DNA of 64,000 nucleotides from Nonlabens arenilitoris (GTDB taxonomy: Bacteria > Bacteroidota > Bacteroidia > Flavobacteriales > Flavobacteriaceae): assembly GCF_002954765.1 (NCBI RefSeq), contig NZ_MTPW01000001.1:2555501-2619500 (forward strand), in the 5' to 3' direction. The notes under the pieces were generated by a model that was not told the origin of the DNA, did no database searches, and saw only the letters and a list, made by a program, of their open reading frames with translations. Position 1 is the first letter of the stretch. The number at the start of each line of letters is the position of its first letter. Shown here piece after piece: positions 46,705 through 56,547 of the stretch. The translations under genes and the position numbers were made by a program.

Positions 46705-47657
46705 TAGTTCGTTTTTTTATGAGCTACTTTTTCTAATATAAGTATAAGTAAAAATCCTAGAACCATAAGTATCCCAGCATATAAAATAAGAGCGTCACCC
46801 GTAAAATTTTGCGGTAAAATACTTTTCTCTAGAAACGGCACTTCTTCTCCATGTGAATTAATTCTGGTTTTAAGAATCACTTTCCATGGCCATAATTTAT
46901 TGAGTGAACCTATCATAAATCCTGTAAGTAATGCTAGAGTTAAGTTTTTATGGTTTTCAAATAACCATGTAAGTGCTCTAGAAAATAACTTAATACCCAA
47001 AATAGCACCTATGGCTACCATGAGAAGATTGGTAAAATAATCCCATGCTGCACTCCAATCTCCAGCAATAATAGCTTCCATAAATCCTGTAATCGATCCT
47101 AGTACTGTTTCATAACTACCTAGTAGTAGTAATAAAAATGCACCAGAAACACCTGGTAGGATCATAGCTATTATCGCTATAAAACCAGAAAATAGTAAAT
47201 ACCACCAGCTTTCTGGAGAGGCAACCGGCTCTGCAATAGTAATCCAGTAAGATAGAGCAGCACCTATAATCATAATGGTGATGGCTGCTACGTTCCATCG
47301 TGTGATTTGTTTTGCTATATAAAGGATACTGGCTAGAACTAATCCAAAGAAAAAGGACCAAACTAGAATAGGATGCGCACCTAATAAATAGGTGATTAGC
47401 TTAGAAAGACTTAAAATACTGATCGCTATACCAATGATTAATGACAGTAAGAAGCCTAAATTGTAACGTTTAAAAGTGGCAGCTATACCGTGATTAAAAA
47501 AAGATTTAAAAACGCCTATATCTAATCTATCAATAGTTTTTATGAGTTCTTCATAAATGCCAGTAATGAACGCTATGGTACCACCAGATACACCAGGTAC
47601 GACATCTGCCGCGCCCATCAGTATTCCTTTAATTGCTGTTGCTATGTATTTTTTCAA
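46704..47657 (-). CDS. DUF368 membrane protein, first tandem copy (PopT-like)
   Basis: The 317-residue membrane protein has KGILMGAADVVPGVSGGTIAFITGIYEE and MILPGVSGAFLLLLLGSYE, the two inverted PGVSG motifs that mark DUF368. These proteins recycle the C55 lipid carrier needed for wall and capsule synthesis. A second copy follows with a one-base overlap, then aroE. Two copies in tandem suggest either a heteromeric pair or copies tuned to different conditions or carrier lipids; neither can be told from sequence. It is separated from purA by a terminator. Confidence 0.87.
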   Translation of the reverse strand: MKKYIATAIKGILMGAADVVPGVSGGTIAFITGIYEELIKTIDRLDIGVFKSFFNHGIAATFKRYNLGFLLSLIIGIAISILSLSKLITYLLGAHPILVWSFFFGLVLASILYIAKQITRWNVAAITIMIIGAALSYWITIAEPVASPESWWYLLFSGFIAIIAMILPGVSGAFLLLLLGSYETVLGSITGFMEAIIAGDWSAAWDYFTNLLMVAIGAILGIKLFSRALTWLFENHKNLTLALLTGFMIGSLNKLWPWKVILKTRINSHGEEVPFLEKSILPQNFTGDALILYAGILMVLGFLLILILEKVAHKKTN

Positions 47658-47682
47658 AGGTTAAATCTTTAATGGTATCAAA

Positions 47683-47705
47683 AAAAAGCCTCAAAGAGGC
47701 TTTTT
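47683..47705. terminator. Terminator after purA
   Basis: Arms 47683-47692 (AAAAAGCCTC) and 47696-47705 pair around AAA. It lies between the purA stop at 47711 and the DUF368 operon. Confidence 0.8.
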
Positions 47706-47710
47706 AAAAT

Positions 47711-48982
47711 TTATCTATGGATAGTTTGCGTTCTATCTGGACCTACACTAACTACTTTGATAGGGATTTCTAACTCTTTTTCAAGGAAGTCAATATAATT
47801 GTTCAATTCTGCTGGGAATTGTGAAGGATCACTCATTTTAGTTAAATCTTCTTTCCAGCAAGGGAATTCAGTATAAATAGGTGTTACATTTTCTGCCTCA
47901 ATGTTATATGGTAAATGGTGTATGGTTTCACCTTTATATTTATAACCTGTACAAACTTGTAGACTATCAAAACCTGAAAGCACATCTCCTTTCATCATCA
48001 TCAATTGTGTAACACCATTGATTTGACAAGTATATTTAAGAGCTACAAGATCTAACCATCCACAACGACGTGGTCTACCAGTAACTGCACCAAATTCGTG
48101 GCCTACTTTAGCCATTTCAGCACCTACCTCATCAAATAATTCTGTAGGGAATGGACCACTACCTACACGAGTTGTGTAAGCTTTAAAGATTCCATATACT
48201 TCACCTATCTGATTAGGAGCAACACCTAATCCAGTACAGGCACCAGCGGCTGTAGTATTTGAAGAGGTGACAAATGGATAAGTACCAAAGTCTATGTCTA
48301 GCAAAGAACCTTGCGCACCTTCAGCAAGAATTGTTTTTCCATTGCGTTGAGCGTTTTGGAAATATTCTTCAGAATCTATAAAGGTTAATTCTTTTAAACG
48401 CTCTACTGCGGTAAAGAATTCCTTCTCTAACTCGGCAAGGTCATATTGAATTTGAACATCATGAAAACCGATTAAGGCTTCATGCTTATTTGCTAGATTG
48501 CGGTATTTTTCTTTCCAGTTATCTTGTTCTAGATCACCTATACGTAAACCATTACGGCCTGTCTTATCCATATAAGTAGGACCTATTCCTTTAAGAGTAG
48601 AGCCTATTTTTGCTTTACCTTTTGAAGTTTCAGATGCGGCATCTAGTAAACGATGTGTAGGTAAAATGATGTGAGCTTTTCTTGAAATGATCAATTTACT
48701 CTTGTAATCAATTTTAAACTGCTCTAAACCATCTAATTCTTGTACAAAAACTACAGGATCTATAACAACTCCATTTCCTATAACGTTGATAGCTTTTTCA
48801 TGAAATATACCTGATGGAATCGTTCTTAAAACGTGTTTAATACCATCAAATTCTAGAGTGTGTCCTGCGTTAGGTCCACCTTGAAACCTCGCGATGATAT
48901 CATAGTCTGCAGTTAATACATCTACTATTTTTCCTTTTCCCTCATCGCCCCATTGAAGGCCGAGCAATAAATCTACTGCCAT
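47711..48982 (-). CDS. purA: Adenylosuccinate synthase
   Basis: This enzyme joins IMP and aspartate using GTP, the first committed step to AMP. The 423-residue product has LLGLQWGDEGKGKIVDVLT (GTP loop), GGPNAGHTLEF, RKAHIILPTHRLLD, KIGSTLKGIGPTYMDK, ILAEGAQGSLLDIDFGTYPFVTSSN and TGRPRRCGWLDLVALKY. It is the last gene of the spoT-fur-purA operon; its ATG overlaps the fur stop by one base (TAATG). In other bacteria (p)ppGpp inhibits PurA, which makes the shared operon with the ppGpp enzyme meaningful. Confidence 0.96.
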   Translation of the reverse strand: MAVDLLLGLQWGDEGKGKIVDVLTADYDIIARFQGGPNAGHTLEFDGIKHVLRTIPSGIFHEKAINVIGNGVVIDPVVFVQELDGLEQFKIDYKSKLIISRKAHIILPTHRLLDAASETSKGKAKIGSTLKGIGPTYMDKTGRNGLRIGDLEQDNWKEKYRNLANKHEALIGFHDVQIQYDLAELEKEFFTAVERLKELTFIDSEEYFQNAQRNGKTILAEGAQGSLLDIDFGTYPFVTSSNTTAAGACTGLGVAPNQIGEVYGIFKAYTTRVGSGPFPTELFDEVGAEMAKVGHEFGAVTGRPRRCGWLDLVALKYTCQINGVTQLMMMKGDVLSGFDSLQVCTGYKYKGETIHHLPYNIEAENVTPIYTEFPCWKEDLTKMSDPSQFPAELNNYIDFLEKELEIPIKVVSVGPDRTQTIHR

Positions 48983-49449
48983 TAGTCTTGTTTTTCAGTT
49001 GTGTTTTTAAGGCCGTAAAAATATAAAGAATGATTGGTAATTGTGACATTAAAAATCTCTTCAATGGTCTTTTTTATTGACTCTATTCTCGGGTCACAAA
49101 ATTCGATAACTTCTCCGGTATCTGTAAGGATTACATGATCGTGTTGTTTATCAAAAAATGACTTCTCATAATGCGATTGATTTTGACCAAATTGATGCCT
49201 TCTTACCAAACCACTAGCTAGTAATAATTCTATAGTATTATAAAGTGTGGCGCGGCTTACACGGTAATTTTGGTTCTTCATTTTTATGTATAATGACTCC
49301 ACATCAAAGTGGTCTTCACTAGCATAAATTTCATTCAAAATGGCATAACGTTCAGGTGTCTTACGATGCTTATTATCGGTAAGAAATTGAGTGAATACAT
49401 TCTTCACTATTTCCTGTTCGTTTTCTAAACTGTTAATAATTTTACTCAT
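48982..49449 (-). CDS. Fur family transcriptional regulator lacking CxxC zinc sites
   Basis: The 155-residue protein has the Fur winged helix ([44 protein letters not shown]) and a dimerisation domain with [20 protein letters not shown], keeping HxH-type metal ligands. The two CxxC structural-zinc motifs of classical Fur are absent: the usual C-x-x-C position reads LTDTGEV, and only one cysteine remains. It may sense iron, zinc, manganese or peroxide; the sequence does not decide. It lies six bases after the spoT stop and overlaps purA by one base, so it may regulate the operon. Confidence 0.87.
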   Translation of the reverse strand: MSKIINSLENEQEIVKNVFTQFLTDNKHRKTPERYAILNEIYASEDHFDVESLYIKMKNQNYRVSRATLYNTIELLLASGLVRRHQFGQNQSHYEKSFFDKQHDHVILTDTGEVIEFCDPRIESIKKTIEEIFNVTITNHSLYFYGLKNTTEKQD

Positions 49450-49454
49450 ATTTT

Positions 49455-51656
49455 TTATACTCTCGTGACTTTATCAATCCCGTTAAGCTTATTTAAATTT
49501 TCCATTAACTTCACGAGCATATTTTTATGGGGTACCACTACAGTGATTTCTCCTTTAAAAATTCCATCATTACTTGTAAAACTAATATTTCTAATGTTTA
49601 CATGCATGTTTTCAGATATGACTCTAGTCACTTCTTGAACTAATCCCATGCGATCAATACCGGTAAGTATCACGTCTGCACGATACTCTTGCTGACTAGA
49701 ATCGATCCATTTTGCACTCATGATACGATATGCAAATTTACTTTGCATACTAATAGCATTAGGACAATTATTTTTATGAACTTTAATACCTTCTGTAACA
49801 GTAACAAATCCAAAAACAGAATCGCCTGGTAAAGGGCTACAACACTTTGAAAAAGAATAATCTAGTTTTTGTTGATCTTTCCCAAAAACCAACTGATCAT
49901 AATTCTCAGTTACCTCTTCTTTGTGAATATCAGGATTTTCTTTAGGCTTCCTGATTTTGTTTTTAATAAAAGAATACAAGGCGTTACTACGACTATTTGC
50001 GTATTCTTTGATCATTTTATTATCTATAGTTCCTAGACCTACTCGATAAAATAAATCGTGACTGGTTTTTAACTTAAAGAAGTTAACCATTTGATTTATG
50101 GACTTTTCATCCAGTGGTATTTTTAAAGAACGTAGTTTTCTATTCAATACAGCTTTACCTTCTAGAGCCAGATCTTTCTGATCATCTTTTAAAGCAGACT
50201 TAATTTTTTGCCTTGCTCTAGCGGTAGTTGCATAATCCAGCCAGTTCTTAGTAGGCTTTTGATTTTCTGAAGTGATAATATCTACCTGATCACCACTACT
50301 TAATTCATGTGATAAAGGTACTAGTTTACCATTAACACGGGCACCTCGAGTTTTAAGTCCTACTTCAGTATGGATACTAAAAGCAAAATCTAAAGGTGTT
50401 GCTCCTTTAGGTAAAGACTTTAATTCACCTTTAGGTGTGAATACAAATATCTCTTTGCTGTATAAATTGAGTTTAAACTCTTCAACAAAGTCTATGGCGC
50501 TAGAGTCAGCATTTTCTAGAGCATCTTGCAATCTATTTAACCATACATCTAATCCATCTTCTTGATCACCTTGTTTATATTTATAGTGTGCGGCATAACC
50601 TTTTTCAGCAATTTCATGCATACGTTCGCTGCGTATTTGTACTTCTACCCAGCGACCATCTGGTCCCATTACAGTGATGTGTAAAGCTTCATATCCAGTA
50701 GACTTAGGACTACTTATCCAGTCACGCAATCGTACAGGATTAGGTCTGAAGTGGTCAGTTACGATAGAATAAATCTTCCAAGCAAGGAACTTCTCATTTG
50801 CTCGATCACTACGGAAAACAATACGTACTGCAAACTTATCATAAACCTCATCAAAGGTGACATTTTGCTTTAACATCTTGCGACGTATTGAGAATACAGA
50901 TTTGGGTCTACCTTTTATGGTGTATTCTAGTCCTTCTTTTTTTAAGGAATCATCAATAATAGAAGCAAAATCAGCAATAAATTGATCTTGTTCCTCTTTA
51001 GATTCTTTTATAGATTGTTGTATGTCATTAAAAACATCAGGTTCTGTATACTTTAGTCCTAGATCTTCAAGTTCAGTTTTAATATTATACAGTCCTAATC
51101 TATGAGCGATAGGCGCATAAATATATAAAGTCTCACTAGCTATTTTAACCTGTTTATAATCAGGCATACTGTCCATGGTTTGCATGTTATGCAAGCGGTC
51201 AGCTATTTTTATGATGATTACTCTTATATCTTCATTAAGCGTGAGTAACATCTTACGGAAGTTCTCTGCCTGTTGAGAGATATCGGCATCTTTTTTAAGA
51301 TGAGCTATTTTAGTAAGTCCATCAACTATTTTTGCGATCGTAGTGCCAAATAGTCTCTCAATATCATCTAGTGTATATTCTGTATCCTCAACAACGTCAT
51401 GTAATAATGCAGCGGCTATGGCACTAGCGTCTAGACCTATCTGTTTTGCAACAATTTTTGCTACCGCTATTGGATGAAAGATATAGGCCTCTCCAGATTT
51501 ACGACGTTGCGGCGCATGTGCTTCTACGGCAATATCAAAAGCCTTGCGTATCAGTTTTTTATCTTCGTCAGTAAGTGTTTGATAACTTATCTTTAGTAGA
51601 TCTTTATAACCTTGTGCAATGCGTTTATTCTCTTCTAGAATTTCTAGTTCTGTCAT
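49455..51656 (-). CDS. Bifunctional (p)ppGpp synthetase/hydrolase (RelA/SpoT homologue)
   Basis: The 733-residue protein is the stringent-response enzyme. In order it has an HD hydrolase domain ([27 protein letters not shown]), a synthetase domain ([41 protein letters not shown]), a TGS domain ([27 protein letters not shown]), a cysteine-bearing region ([11 protein letters not shown]) and a C-terminal ACT domain. Both catalytic motif sets look intact, so both directions are likely. Its promoter has a TAACTTTA box a few bases before the ATG. It heads the operon with fur and purA. Confidence 0.94.
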   Translation of the reverse strand: MTELEILEENKRIAQGYKDLLKISYQTLTDEDKKLIRKAFDIAVEAHAPQRRKSGEAYIFHPIAVAKIVAKQIGLDASAIAAALLHDVVEDTEYTLDDIERLFGTTIAKIVDGLTKIAHLKKDADISQQAENFRKMLLTLNEDIRVIIIKIADRLHNMQTMDSMPDYKQVKIASETLYIYAPIAHRLGLYNIKTELEDLGLKYTEPDVFNDIQQSIKESKEEQDQFIADFASIIDDSLKKEGLEYTIKGRPKSVFSIRRKMLKQNVTFDEVYDKFAVRIVFRSDRANEKFLAWKIYSIVTDHFRPNPVRLRDWISSPKSTGYEALHITVMGPDGRWVEVQIRSERMHEIAEKGYAAHYKYKQGDQEDGLDVWLNRLQDALENADSSAIDFVEEFKLNLYSKEIFVFTPKGELKSLPKGATPLDFAFSIHTEVGLKTRGARVNGKLVPLSHELSSGDQVDIITSENQKPTKNWLDYATTARARQKIKSALKDDQKDLALEGKAVLNRKLRSLKIPLDEKSINQMVNFFKLKTSHDLFYRVGLGTIDNKMIKEYANSRSNALYSFIKNKIRKPKENPDIHKEEVTENYDQLVFGKDQQKLDYSFSKCCSPLPGDSVFGFVTVTEGIKVHKNNCPNAISMQSKFAYRIMSAKWIDSSQQEYRADVILTGIDRMGLVQEVTRVISENMHVNIRNISFTSNDGIFKGEITVVVPHKNMLVKLMENLNKLNGIDKVTRV

Positions 51657-51660
51657 ATAG

Positions 51661-51668
51661 TAAAGTTA
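51661..51668 (-). promoter_or_regulatory. -7-like box TAACTTTA before the RelA/SpoT gene
   Basis: Seven of eight positions match TAnnTTTG on the minus strand, ending four bases before the ATG at 51656. As at aroC, transcription would begin close to or inside the start codon. Confidence 0.45.
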
Positions 51669-51724
51669 CACTTCTCTTTTTAAAAAGGCAATGATTTTAA
51701 AGGGAGATTGTTAGGTTTTTTAGT

Positions 51725-51740
51725 CGCTTCCGCGAAAGCG
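51725..51740. repeat. 16-bp palindrome variant CGCTTCCGCGAAAGCG, intergenic
   Basis: One mismatch from consensus, upstream of the spoT start, between two minus-strand genes. Confidence 0.85.
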
Positions 51741-51771
51741 TAAAAGATATAATTAAGGCATCTTAAATTTC

Positions 51772-52497
51772 TTAATTACTTATACCTATCATTACACCAA
51801 ATCTACCGTCCATTTGTTCAACACCATTTTCTGGATCAAAAATACGGGATACAAATCCATCGAGATAAAGAGCGTTCTTACAGCCTTGTTTTTTAAAAAA
51901 TAGAGCTAAATCATAAAAATTGATTTTTTCTCTAGATTGGACTAATAAAATACGCCCATCAGGTAAAATACCTACCGCATTACGGATATGTAAATTCTTG
52001 GAATCTTGATTAAATGCGGGATGCAGTTTCCCATCTATAACTAACATAGGTCCAGATTGTGTCGCATAGGTCATTTCACTTAAATCGGTAAGTTTACTGG
52101 TTGCGGCCACTTGTGCGCGTCCATTTCTTGTAAGATAAAAAACACCATTAGGTTGTAAATAAAAATTACCATAAGCTACAGTTGTAGTGTCTAGCTTTTT
52201 AAGAATGATTTTGTTTTCTATATAAAGGCCTTGAGGTGAATGGTCTTTAAGATACATGCCTGCATTCATGGCATAGAGTAGGCTGTCGCCACGCTGGTCG
52301 AGGTGATTTTTGAGTTGGGTAAAAGTTTTTAAAGGTTTACCATAATTATCCAGCCAGTATAACTGCAGTTTTTGCTCTTTTAGATCGACTACTTTTATAT
52401 GAAAACGCTCATCTTTTATAACGTCCTCTTGCGCTTTATGACAAGAGCAAATCAGTAATGTAGGGATTAAAACTAGAAGTAAAAGCCTGTAATTCAT
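51772..52497 (-). CDS. Phosphodiester glycosidase-like (NAGPA) lipoprotein
   Basis: The 241-residue protein has a lipoprotein signal (MNYRLLLLVLIPTLLICSCHK). The NAGPA/DUF2233 fold follows: LYAMNAGMYLKDHSPQGLYI, TQSGPMLVIDGKLHPAF, IRNAVGILPDGRILLVQS and GCKNALYLDGFVSRIF. Relatives remove phosphodiester-linked N-acetylglucosamine or act in exopolysaccharide or wall metabolism. The DG and NAxGMY residues of the active site are present. It should sit in the envelope. It appears to be transcribed alone. Confidence 0.85.
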   Translation of the reverse strand: MNYRLLLLVLIPTLLICSCHKAQEDVIKDERFHIKVVDLKEQKLQLYWLDNYGKPLKTFTQLKNHLDQRGDSLLYAMNAGMYLKDHSPQGLYIENKIILKKLDTTTVAYGNFYLQPNGVFYLTRNGRAQVAATSKLTDLSEMTYATQSGPMLVIDGKLHPAFNQDSKNLHIRNAVGILPDGRILLVQSREKINFYDLALFFKKQGCKNALYLDGFVSRIFDPENGVEQMDGRFGVMIGISN

Positions 52498-52647
52498 TAA
52501 TGAGGTATTAGATTTTTAAAGATATGGGATTGTTATAACACAAACTTTAAAATGTTAAGAATTGTTAACGTTTTCATAGCATTTATGATTAGAAGAGTGA
52601 GATGGCATATTTTGTAAGCCTAAAATATTTTACTACATCTTAATCTT

Positions 52648-55086
52648 ATGAAGAAATCAGGCTTATTCATTGCGATGTTGCTGCTGTTTGCGTTTTCGAC
52701 ATCTTGTAAAACAGCACAAAAAGCTGTCGCCGCAAAAACAGAATCAGAAAAAACAAGTAAGAAAAAATCAAAATTTAAACCCTACTCTAAGGTGGTTACA
52801 AGTGATGCTGTAACAGATGATGGGCTTTTTAAAACGCATCAAGTTGAAGACGATTTTTTCTATGAGATCCCTAATGATATGCTCGAGAAAGACATGCTAT
52901 GGGTAACACGTATTGCACAAATCCCATCTAATCTAGGTGGTGGTTATATGAATGCTGGTAGTAAAACAAACCAGCAAGTAGTGGCTTGGGAACGATTTCA
53001 AAATAAAATTTTATTAAAAGTAAAGTCTTTTTCTGAGGTGGCTTTAGATTCTACCGCAGCCATAAGCAACTCTGTAAAAGTTAATAATTATGAACCTATC
53101 ATGTATGCTTTTGATATTGTAGCCTTCAGTGCAGACTCTACCGCTGTAGTTATCAATGTAACTAAGTTTTTAAGTACCGATGTACCATCCATAAGTGGAC
53201 TGAGTTCAAGATTAAGAAAACAGTATAAGGTTAGAAGTCTGGATAAAGAGCGCAGTTTTATAAATTCTGTGAAGTCATTTCCAGAAAATATAGAGGTTAA
53301 ACAAGATTTTACATATACCGCTGCAGAACCACCTTCTAACAGCTCTGTAGGGTCGATAAGCATGCAGGTTAATCAATCTATGATCTTACTGCCAGAAGTA
53401 CCTATGCAGCCTAGATTATTTGATCCTAGAGTAGGCTTTTTTACAGTAGATCAGATAGATTATTCTAGTAAAGCATTAAAGGCTGATGAGAAAACCTATA
53501 TACGTCGATGGAGATTAGAACCTAAGGATCCAGAAGCTTATGCTCGTGGTGAATTAGTAGAGCCTATTAAGCCTATTGTTTACTATCTAGATCCTGGTAC
53601 ACCAGAGAATTTAAAAGAATATATTAAACAAGGAATAGAGGACTGGCAAAAACCATTTGAGACTGCAGGATTTAAAAATGCAATCATTGCCAGGGATGCA
53701 CCTACACCAGAGGAAGATCCAGAGTTTAGCCCAGAAGATATTAGATACTCTGTGGTAAGATATGTGGCTAGTACAACACGTAATGCCGTAGGACCATCTG
53801 TAAGTGATCCACGTAGTGGAGAAATTATAGAAAGCGATATCATCTGGTATCACAATCACTTAAGATCATATAGAAACAGATACTTATTAGAAACTGGTGC
53901 AGCTAATCCTAGTGCACGTACTTTAGATACTGATACTAAAGAAATGGGTGAGATGATGCGCCAGGTAATCGCACATGAGATAGGACATGCATTAGGTTTT
54001 CCTCACAATATGGCAGCTAGTTATGCTTATGATGTTGAAGATTATAGAAATGGAGCCTTTACACAAGAAAATGGTATCGCTGCTAGTTTAATGGACTATG
54101 CACGTTACAATTATATTGCACAACCAGGTGATGAGAATATCAGGTTTGTACGTCAAATGGGACCATACGATCACTATGCCACTAATTGGGGTTATCGTGT
54201 GATTCCAGAGGCTACATCTCCAGAAGATGAAGTGGCTACTTTAAATAGTTGGATTATGGAAAAAGCTGGTGATCCTGTTTATAAATTTGGTCGTCAGAGT
54301 AGTCGTTTTGATCCACAATCTCAAACCGAAGCAATAGGTAATAATCCTATAAAAGCGAGTACTTATGGAATGAAAAACTTGAAATACGTTGCTCAAAATT
54401 TATCTCAATGGACATCTAGTCAAACAGATAATTATGACGATTTACAAGAATTGTACGGCGAGCTATTAGGCGTGTATTCAAGATATGCTGGTCATGTAGT
54501 GACTAATGTAGGTGGCGTTAATGAAGATCTTAAAAAACCATCTCAATCGGGAACAGTGTACAGTACGGTAGATAAAAAGACTCAACAAGAATCTGTACAG
54601 TGGATTATTAAAAACGTTTTTGAAACACCTAGCTGGTTAGTTGATAAAAATATCGTTCAAAATATAGGGCCTGAAGGTTACTTTGACAGGTTAAGATCAA
54701 TACAGGCACGTCAATTAAATAGTTTACTAAGCTTTGACCGTATCGGTAGATTGATTAATTCTGAAACGGTAGATGCAAATTATTATACGGCATTAGAGAT
54801 GTTACAAGATGTTAGAAAGGGAATATTTTCAAAATCTACTACAGATATTTATAGGAGAAATCTACAAAGAGTTTATATCGATAGACTTTCTTATTTAATG
54901 ACTGAAGATTCTTCTCGCAGTTCTTATAATATCGCACAAAGTGATGTTAGAGCATTAGTTAGAGGTGAGTTAAACACTTTACAATCAACCTTACGCAGTA
55001 AGAGAAACTCAGCATCTAATCAGGTTAATAAATACCACTATGAAGATTTACTGGCTCGAGTTGATTTAATACTGAATCCTCGATAA
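52648..55086 (+). CDS. Zinc-dependent metalloprotease lipoprotein (DUF5117/DUF4953 type)
   Basis: The 812-residue protein has a lipobox signal ending AFSTSCKTA. Its N-terminal part has the DUF5118/DUF5117 pattern (DGLFKTHQVEDDFFYEIPNDML, DMLWVTRIAQIPSNLGGGY). The metalloprotease domain has AHEIGHALGFPHN (HExxHxxGxxH), with IIWYHNHLRSYRNR before it. ASLMDYARYNYIAQPGD is the met-turn-like region. The C-terminal half continues the family. It should be anchored in the outer membrane or face the periplasm. It ends at the terminator 55109-55136. Confidence 0.88.
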   Translation: MKKSGLFIAMLLLFAFSTSCKTAQKAVAAKTESEKTSKKKSKFKPYSKVVTSDAVTDDGLFKTHQVEDDFFYEIPNDMLEKDMLWVTRIAQIPSNLGGGYMNAGSKTNQQVVAWERFQNKILLKVKSFSEVALDSTAAISNSVKVNNYEPIMYAFDIVAFSADSTAVVINVTKFLSTDVPSISGLSSRLRKQYKVRSLDKERSFINSVKSFPENIEVKQDFTYTAAEPPSNSSVGSISMQVNQSMILLPEVPMQPRLFDPRVGFFTVDQIDYSSKALKADEKTYIRRWRLEPKDPEAYARGELVEPIKPIVYYLDPGTPENLKEYIKQGIEDWQKPFETAGFKNAIIARDAPTPEEDPEFSPEDIRYSVVRYVASTTRNAVGPSVSDPRSGEIIESDIIWYHNHLRSYRNRYLLETGAANPSARTLDTDTKEMGEMMRQVIAHEIGHALGFPHNMAASYAYDVEDYRNGAFTQENGIAASLMDYARYNYIAQPGDENIRFVRQMGPYDHYATNWGYRVIPEATSPEDEVATLNSWIMEKAGDPVYKFGRQSSRFDPQSQTEAIGNNPIKASTYGMKNLKYVAQNLSQWTSSQTDNYDDLQELYGELLGVYSRYAGHVVTNVGGVNEDLKKPSQSGTVYSTVDKKTQQESVQWIIKNVFETPSWLVDKNIVQNIGPEGYFDRLRSIQARQLNSLLSFDRIGRLINSETVDANYYTALEMLQDVRKGIFSKSTTDIYRRNLQRVYIDRLSYLMTEDSSRSSYNIAQSDVRALVRGELNTLQSTLRSKRNSASNQVNKYHYEDLLARVDLILNPR

Positions 55087-55108
55087 AGAAACTTGATTTC
55101 ATTTTTTT

Positions 55109-55136
55109 AAAAAGCAGTCTAATAAGGCTGCTTTTT
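55109..55136. terminator. Terminator after the metalloprotease gene
   Basis: Arms AAAAAGCAG (55109-55117) and CTGCTTTTT (55128-55136) pair around a 10-base loop, ending in a T run. Confidence 0.7.
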
Positions 55137-55143
55137 TTGTTGA

Positions 55144-55159
55144 CGCTTTCGCGAAAGCG
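55144..55159. repeat. 16-bp palindrome between two convergent genes
   Basis: Exact consensus copy six bases beyond the stop of the MFS gene. Confidence 0.95.
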
Positions 55160-55165
55160 GGAACA

Positions 55166-56470
55166 TTACAACTCTTGTGGTAATTCTCTAGTGTTTATAC
55201 GATGAAAGAAATATGCGGCTATTAATCCTACTATTGCAAATATGGCCAGCATCAAAAACACTTTTTGAAAACCTAGTGAGCCAGGAGAATTGTCTAATAG
55301 TATTCCCATGGCAGGACCCATAAATATATCTGGTGTATAGCCTACTAAAGATATGAGCCCTACGGCAGTACCGGTAACGGCCATGGGTATCTTTCCTTCT
55401 TGTATGGCTGCAAAGTATAAGGTTCTAAAGGCATATACTCCAGTAGCGACGGTTATGATTGTAAAGCCAAAAAGTAGAGTAGTATCAGGCTGTATTAGAC
55501 CAGATACAAATATGAATGCTCCTATAATAGTAATTGTAAAACTGATGATCATCATTAATGAAGATCGCGTTTTATCTGCCAGCAGTCCTATGATGATACC
55601 TATGATGATACGTATACCCAGTAAATTACTGCCTATAGCGGCAGCATCTGTTTCATTATATCCCATGACTTCATTAGCATATTGAGAATAAATATCTGTG
55701 ATTTTATAACCAGTATAAGCACATAATATAATAATCATCAATAACCATACTGATGGTAACTTAATGACATTAAGGTAGTTGTTGAATACCTGACGGGTAG
55801 ATAGTATTCTAGGACTAGTTTGCTGATGAGGATGATCTTTTAATACCATGATCAATAAAACTCCTATCAAAGCAATAATGATAGAACAAATGAGAACGAT
55901 GTATCGATAGGCTTCTTTACGCTCTAGTAAGCTTGAATCTTCAATCTTATTGACTAATAGTATGGAAAAAATAAGAATACCCAACCATCCAAAGGCAAAC
56001 GAAATTAATCCACGGCCACCATCTAGTAAACCAAAGGCGATTCCTTGCCGGTGTTGTCCACCCCAAATTCTGGTAGCTTTAATCATTGCTGCCCAAAACA
56101 GAAAAATAGTGGTAAAGCCCCAATAACCATACAGAAGACTTAATCCCATATATGAAGGATAAGTAGACATGTACATTCCGCCTAAAGCGGTAAGGAATAA
56201 AGAAAAGGCCATTAAATAACGCGGCTGAAACTTATCTGCTAGGCTGCCACCTAATAGGTATGAGATAAAAGCAACAATACCATATATAGAAAAACAGGCT
56301 CCTAATTGTAGGTTACTAAGTTCAAATAAATCTAATACGGTAGGTCTAAAGATGCGAGCTAGTACAAAGGGTAAAATAAAATTAGCTTCTCCTGCTAGAA
56401 TGAGGAGAATGATGTTGAATAATTTTTGTCTTTTACTTAAAATGCTGCTAGGATTTAAAGTAAATGTAAT
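55166..56470 (-). CDS. MFS transporter; no ATG, GTG or TTG at its expected N-terminus
   Basis: From ATG 56212 the protein is 348 residues, lacking the first two helices of the MFS fold. The same frame is open upstream to a TGA at 56480-56482 and reads on as convincing MFS sequence: NIILLILAGEANFILPFVLAR, LFELSNLQLGACFSIYG, IVAFISYLLGGSLADKFQPR (TM2 and the conserved loop). No ATG, GTG or TTG occurs in that stretch. An ATT at 56470 or a damaged start must be used. The 12-helix protein also has YGYWGFTTIFLFWAAMIKA and GRGLISFAFGWLG. The substrate is unknown, and the start coordinate given is a best guess. Confidence 0.7.
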   Translation of the reverse strand: MTFTLNPSSILSKRQKLFNIILLILAGEANFILPFVLARIFRPTVLDLFELSNLQLGACFSIYGIVAFISYLLGGSLADKFQPRYLMAFSLFLTALGGMYMSTYPSYMGLSLLYGYWGFTTIFLFWAAMIKATRIWGGQHRQGIAFGLLDGGRGLISFAFGWLGILIFSILLVNKIEDSSLLERKEAYRYIVLICSIIIALIGVLLIMVLKDHPHQQTSPRILSTRQVFNNYLNVIKLPSVWLLMIIILCAYTGYKITDIYSQYANEVMGYNETDAAAIGSNLLGIRIIIGIIIGLLADKTRSSLMMIISFTITIIGAFIFVSGLIQPDTTLLFGFTIITVATGVYAFRTLYFAAIQEGKIPMAVTGTAVGLISLVGYTPDIFMGPAMGILLDNSPGSLGFQKVFLMLAIFAIVGLIAAYFFHRINTRELPQEL

Positions 56471-56500
56471 AAATAGATATCACAGAAAATAGGGTATAAA

Positions 56501-56529
56501 AAAAGGCTGCTTTATTTAAGCAGCCTTTT
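56501..56529. terminator. Terminator of the secreted-protein gene, upstream of the MFS gene
   Basis: Arms 56501-56512 (AAAAGGCTGCTT) and 56518-56529 pair perfectly around TATTT. It lies after the stop of the 56548-57117 gene. Confidence 0.8.
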
Positions 56530-56547
56530 AGAAAATTCAGGGAGAAT

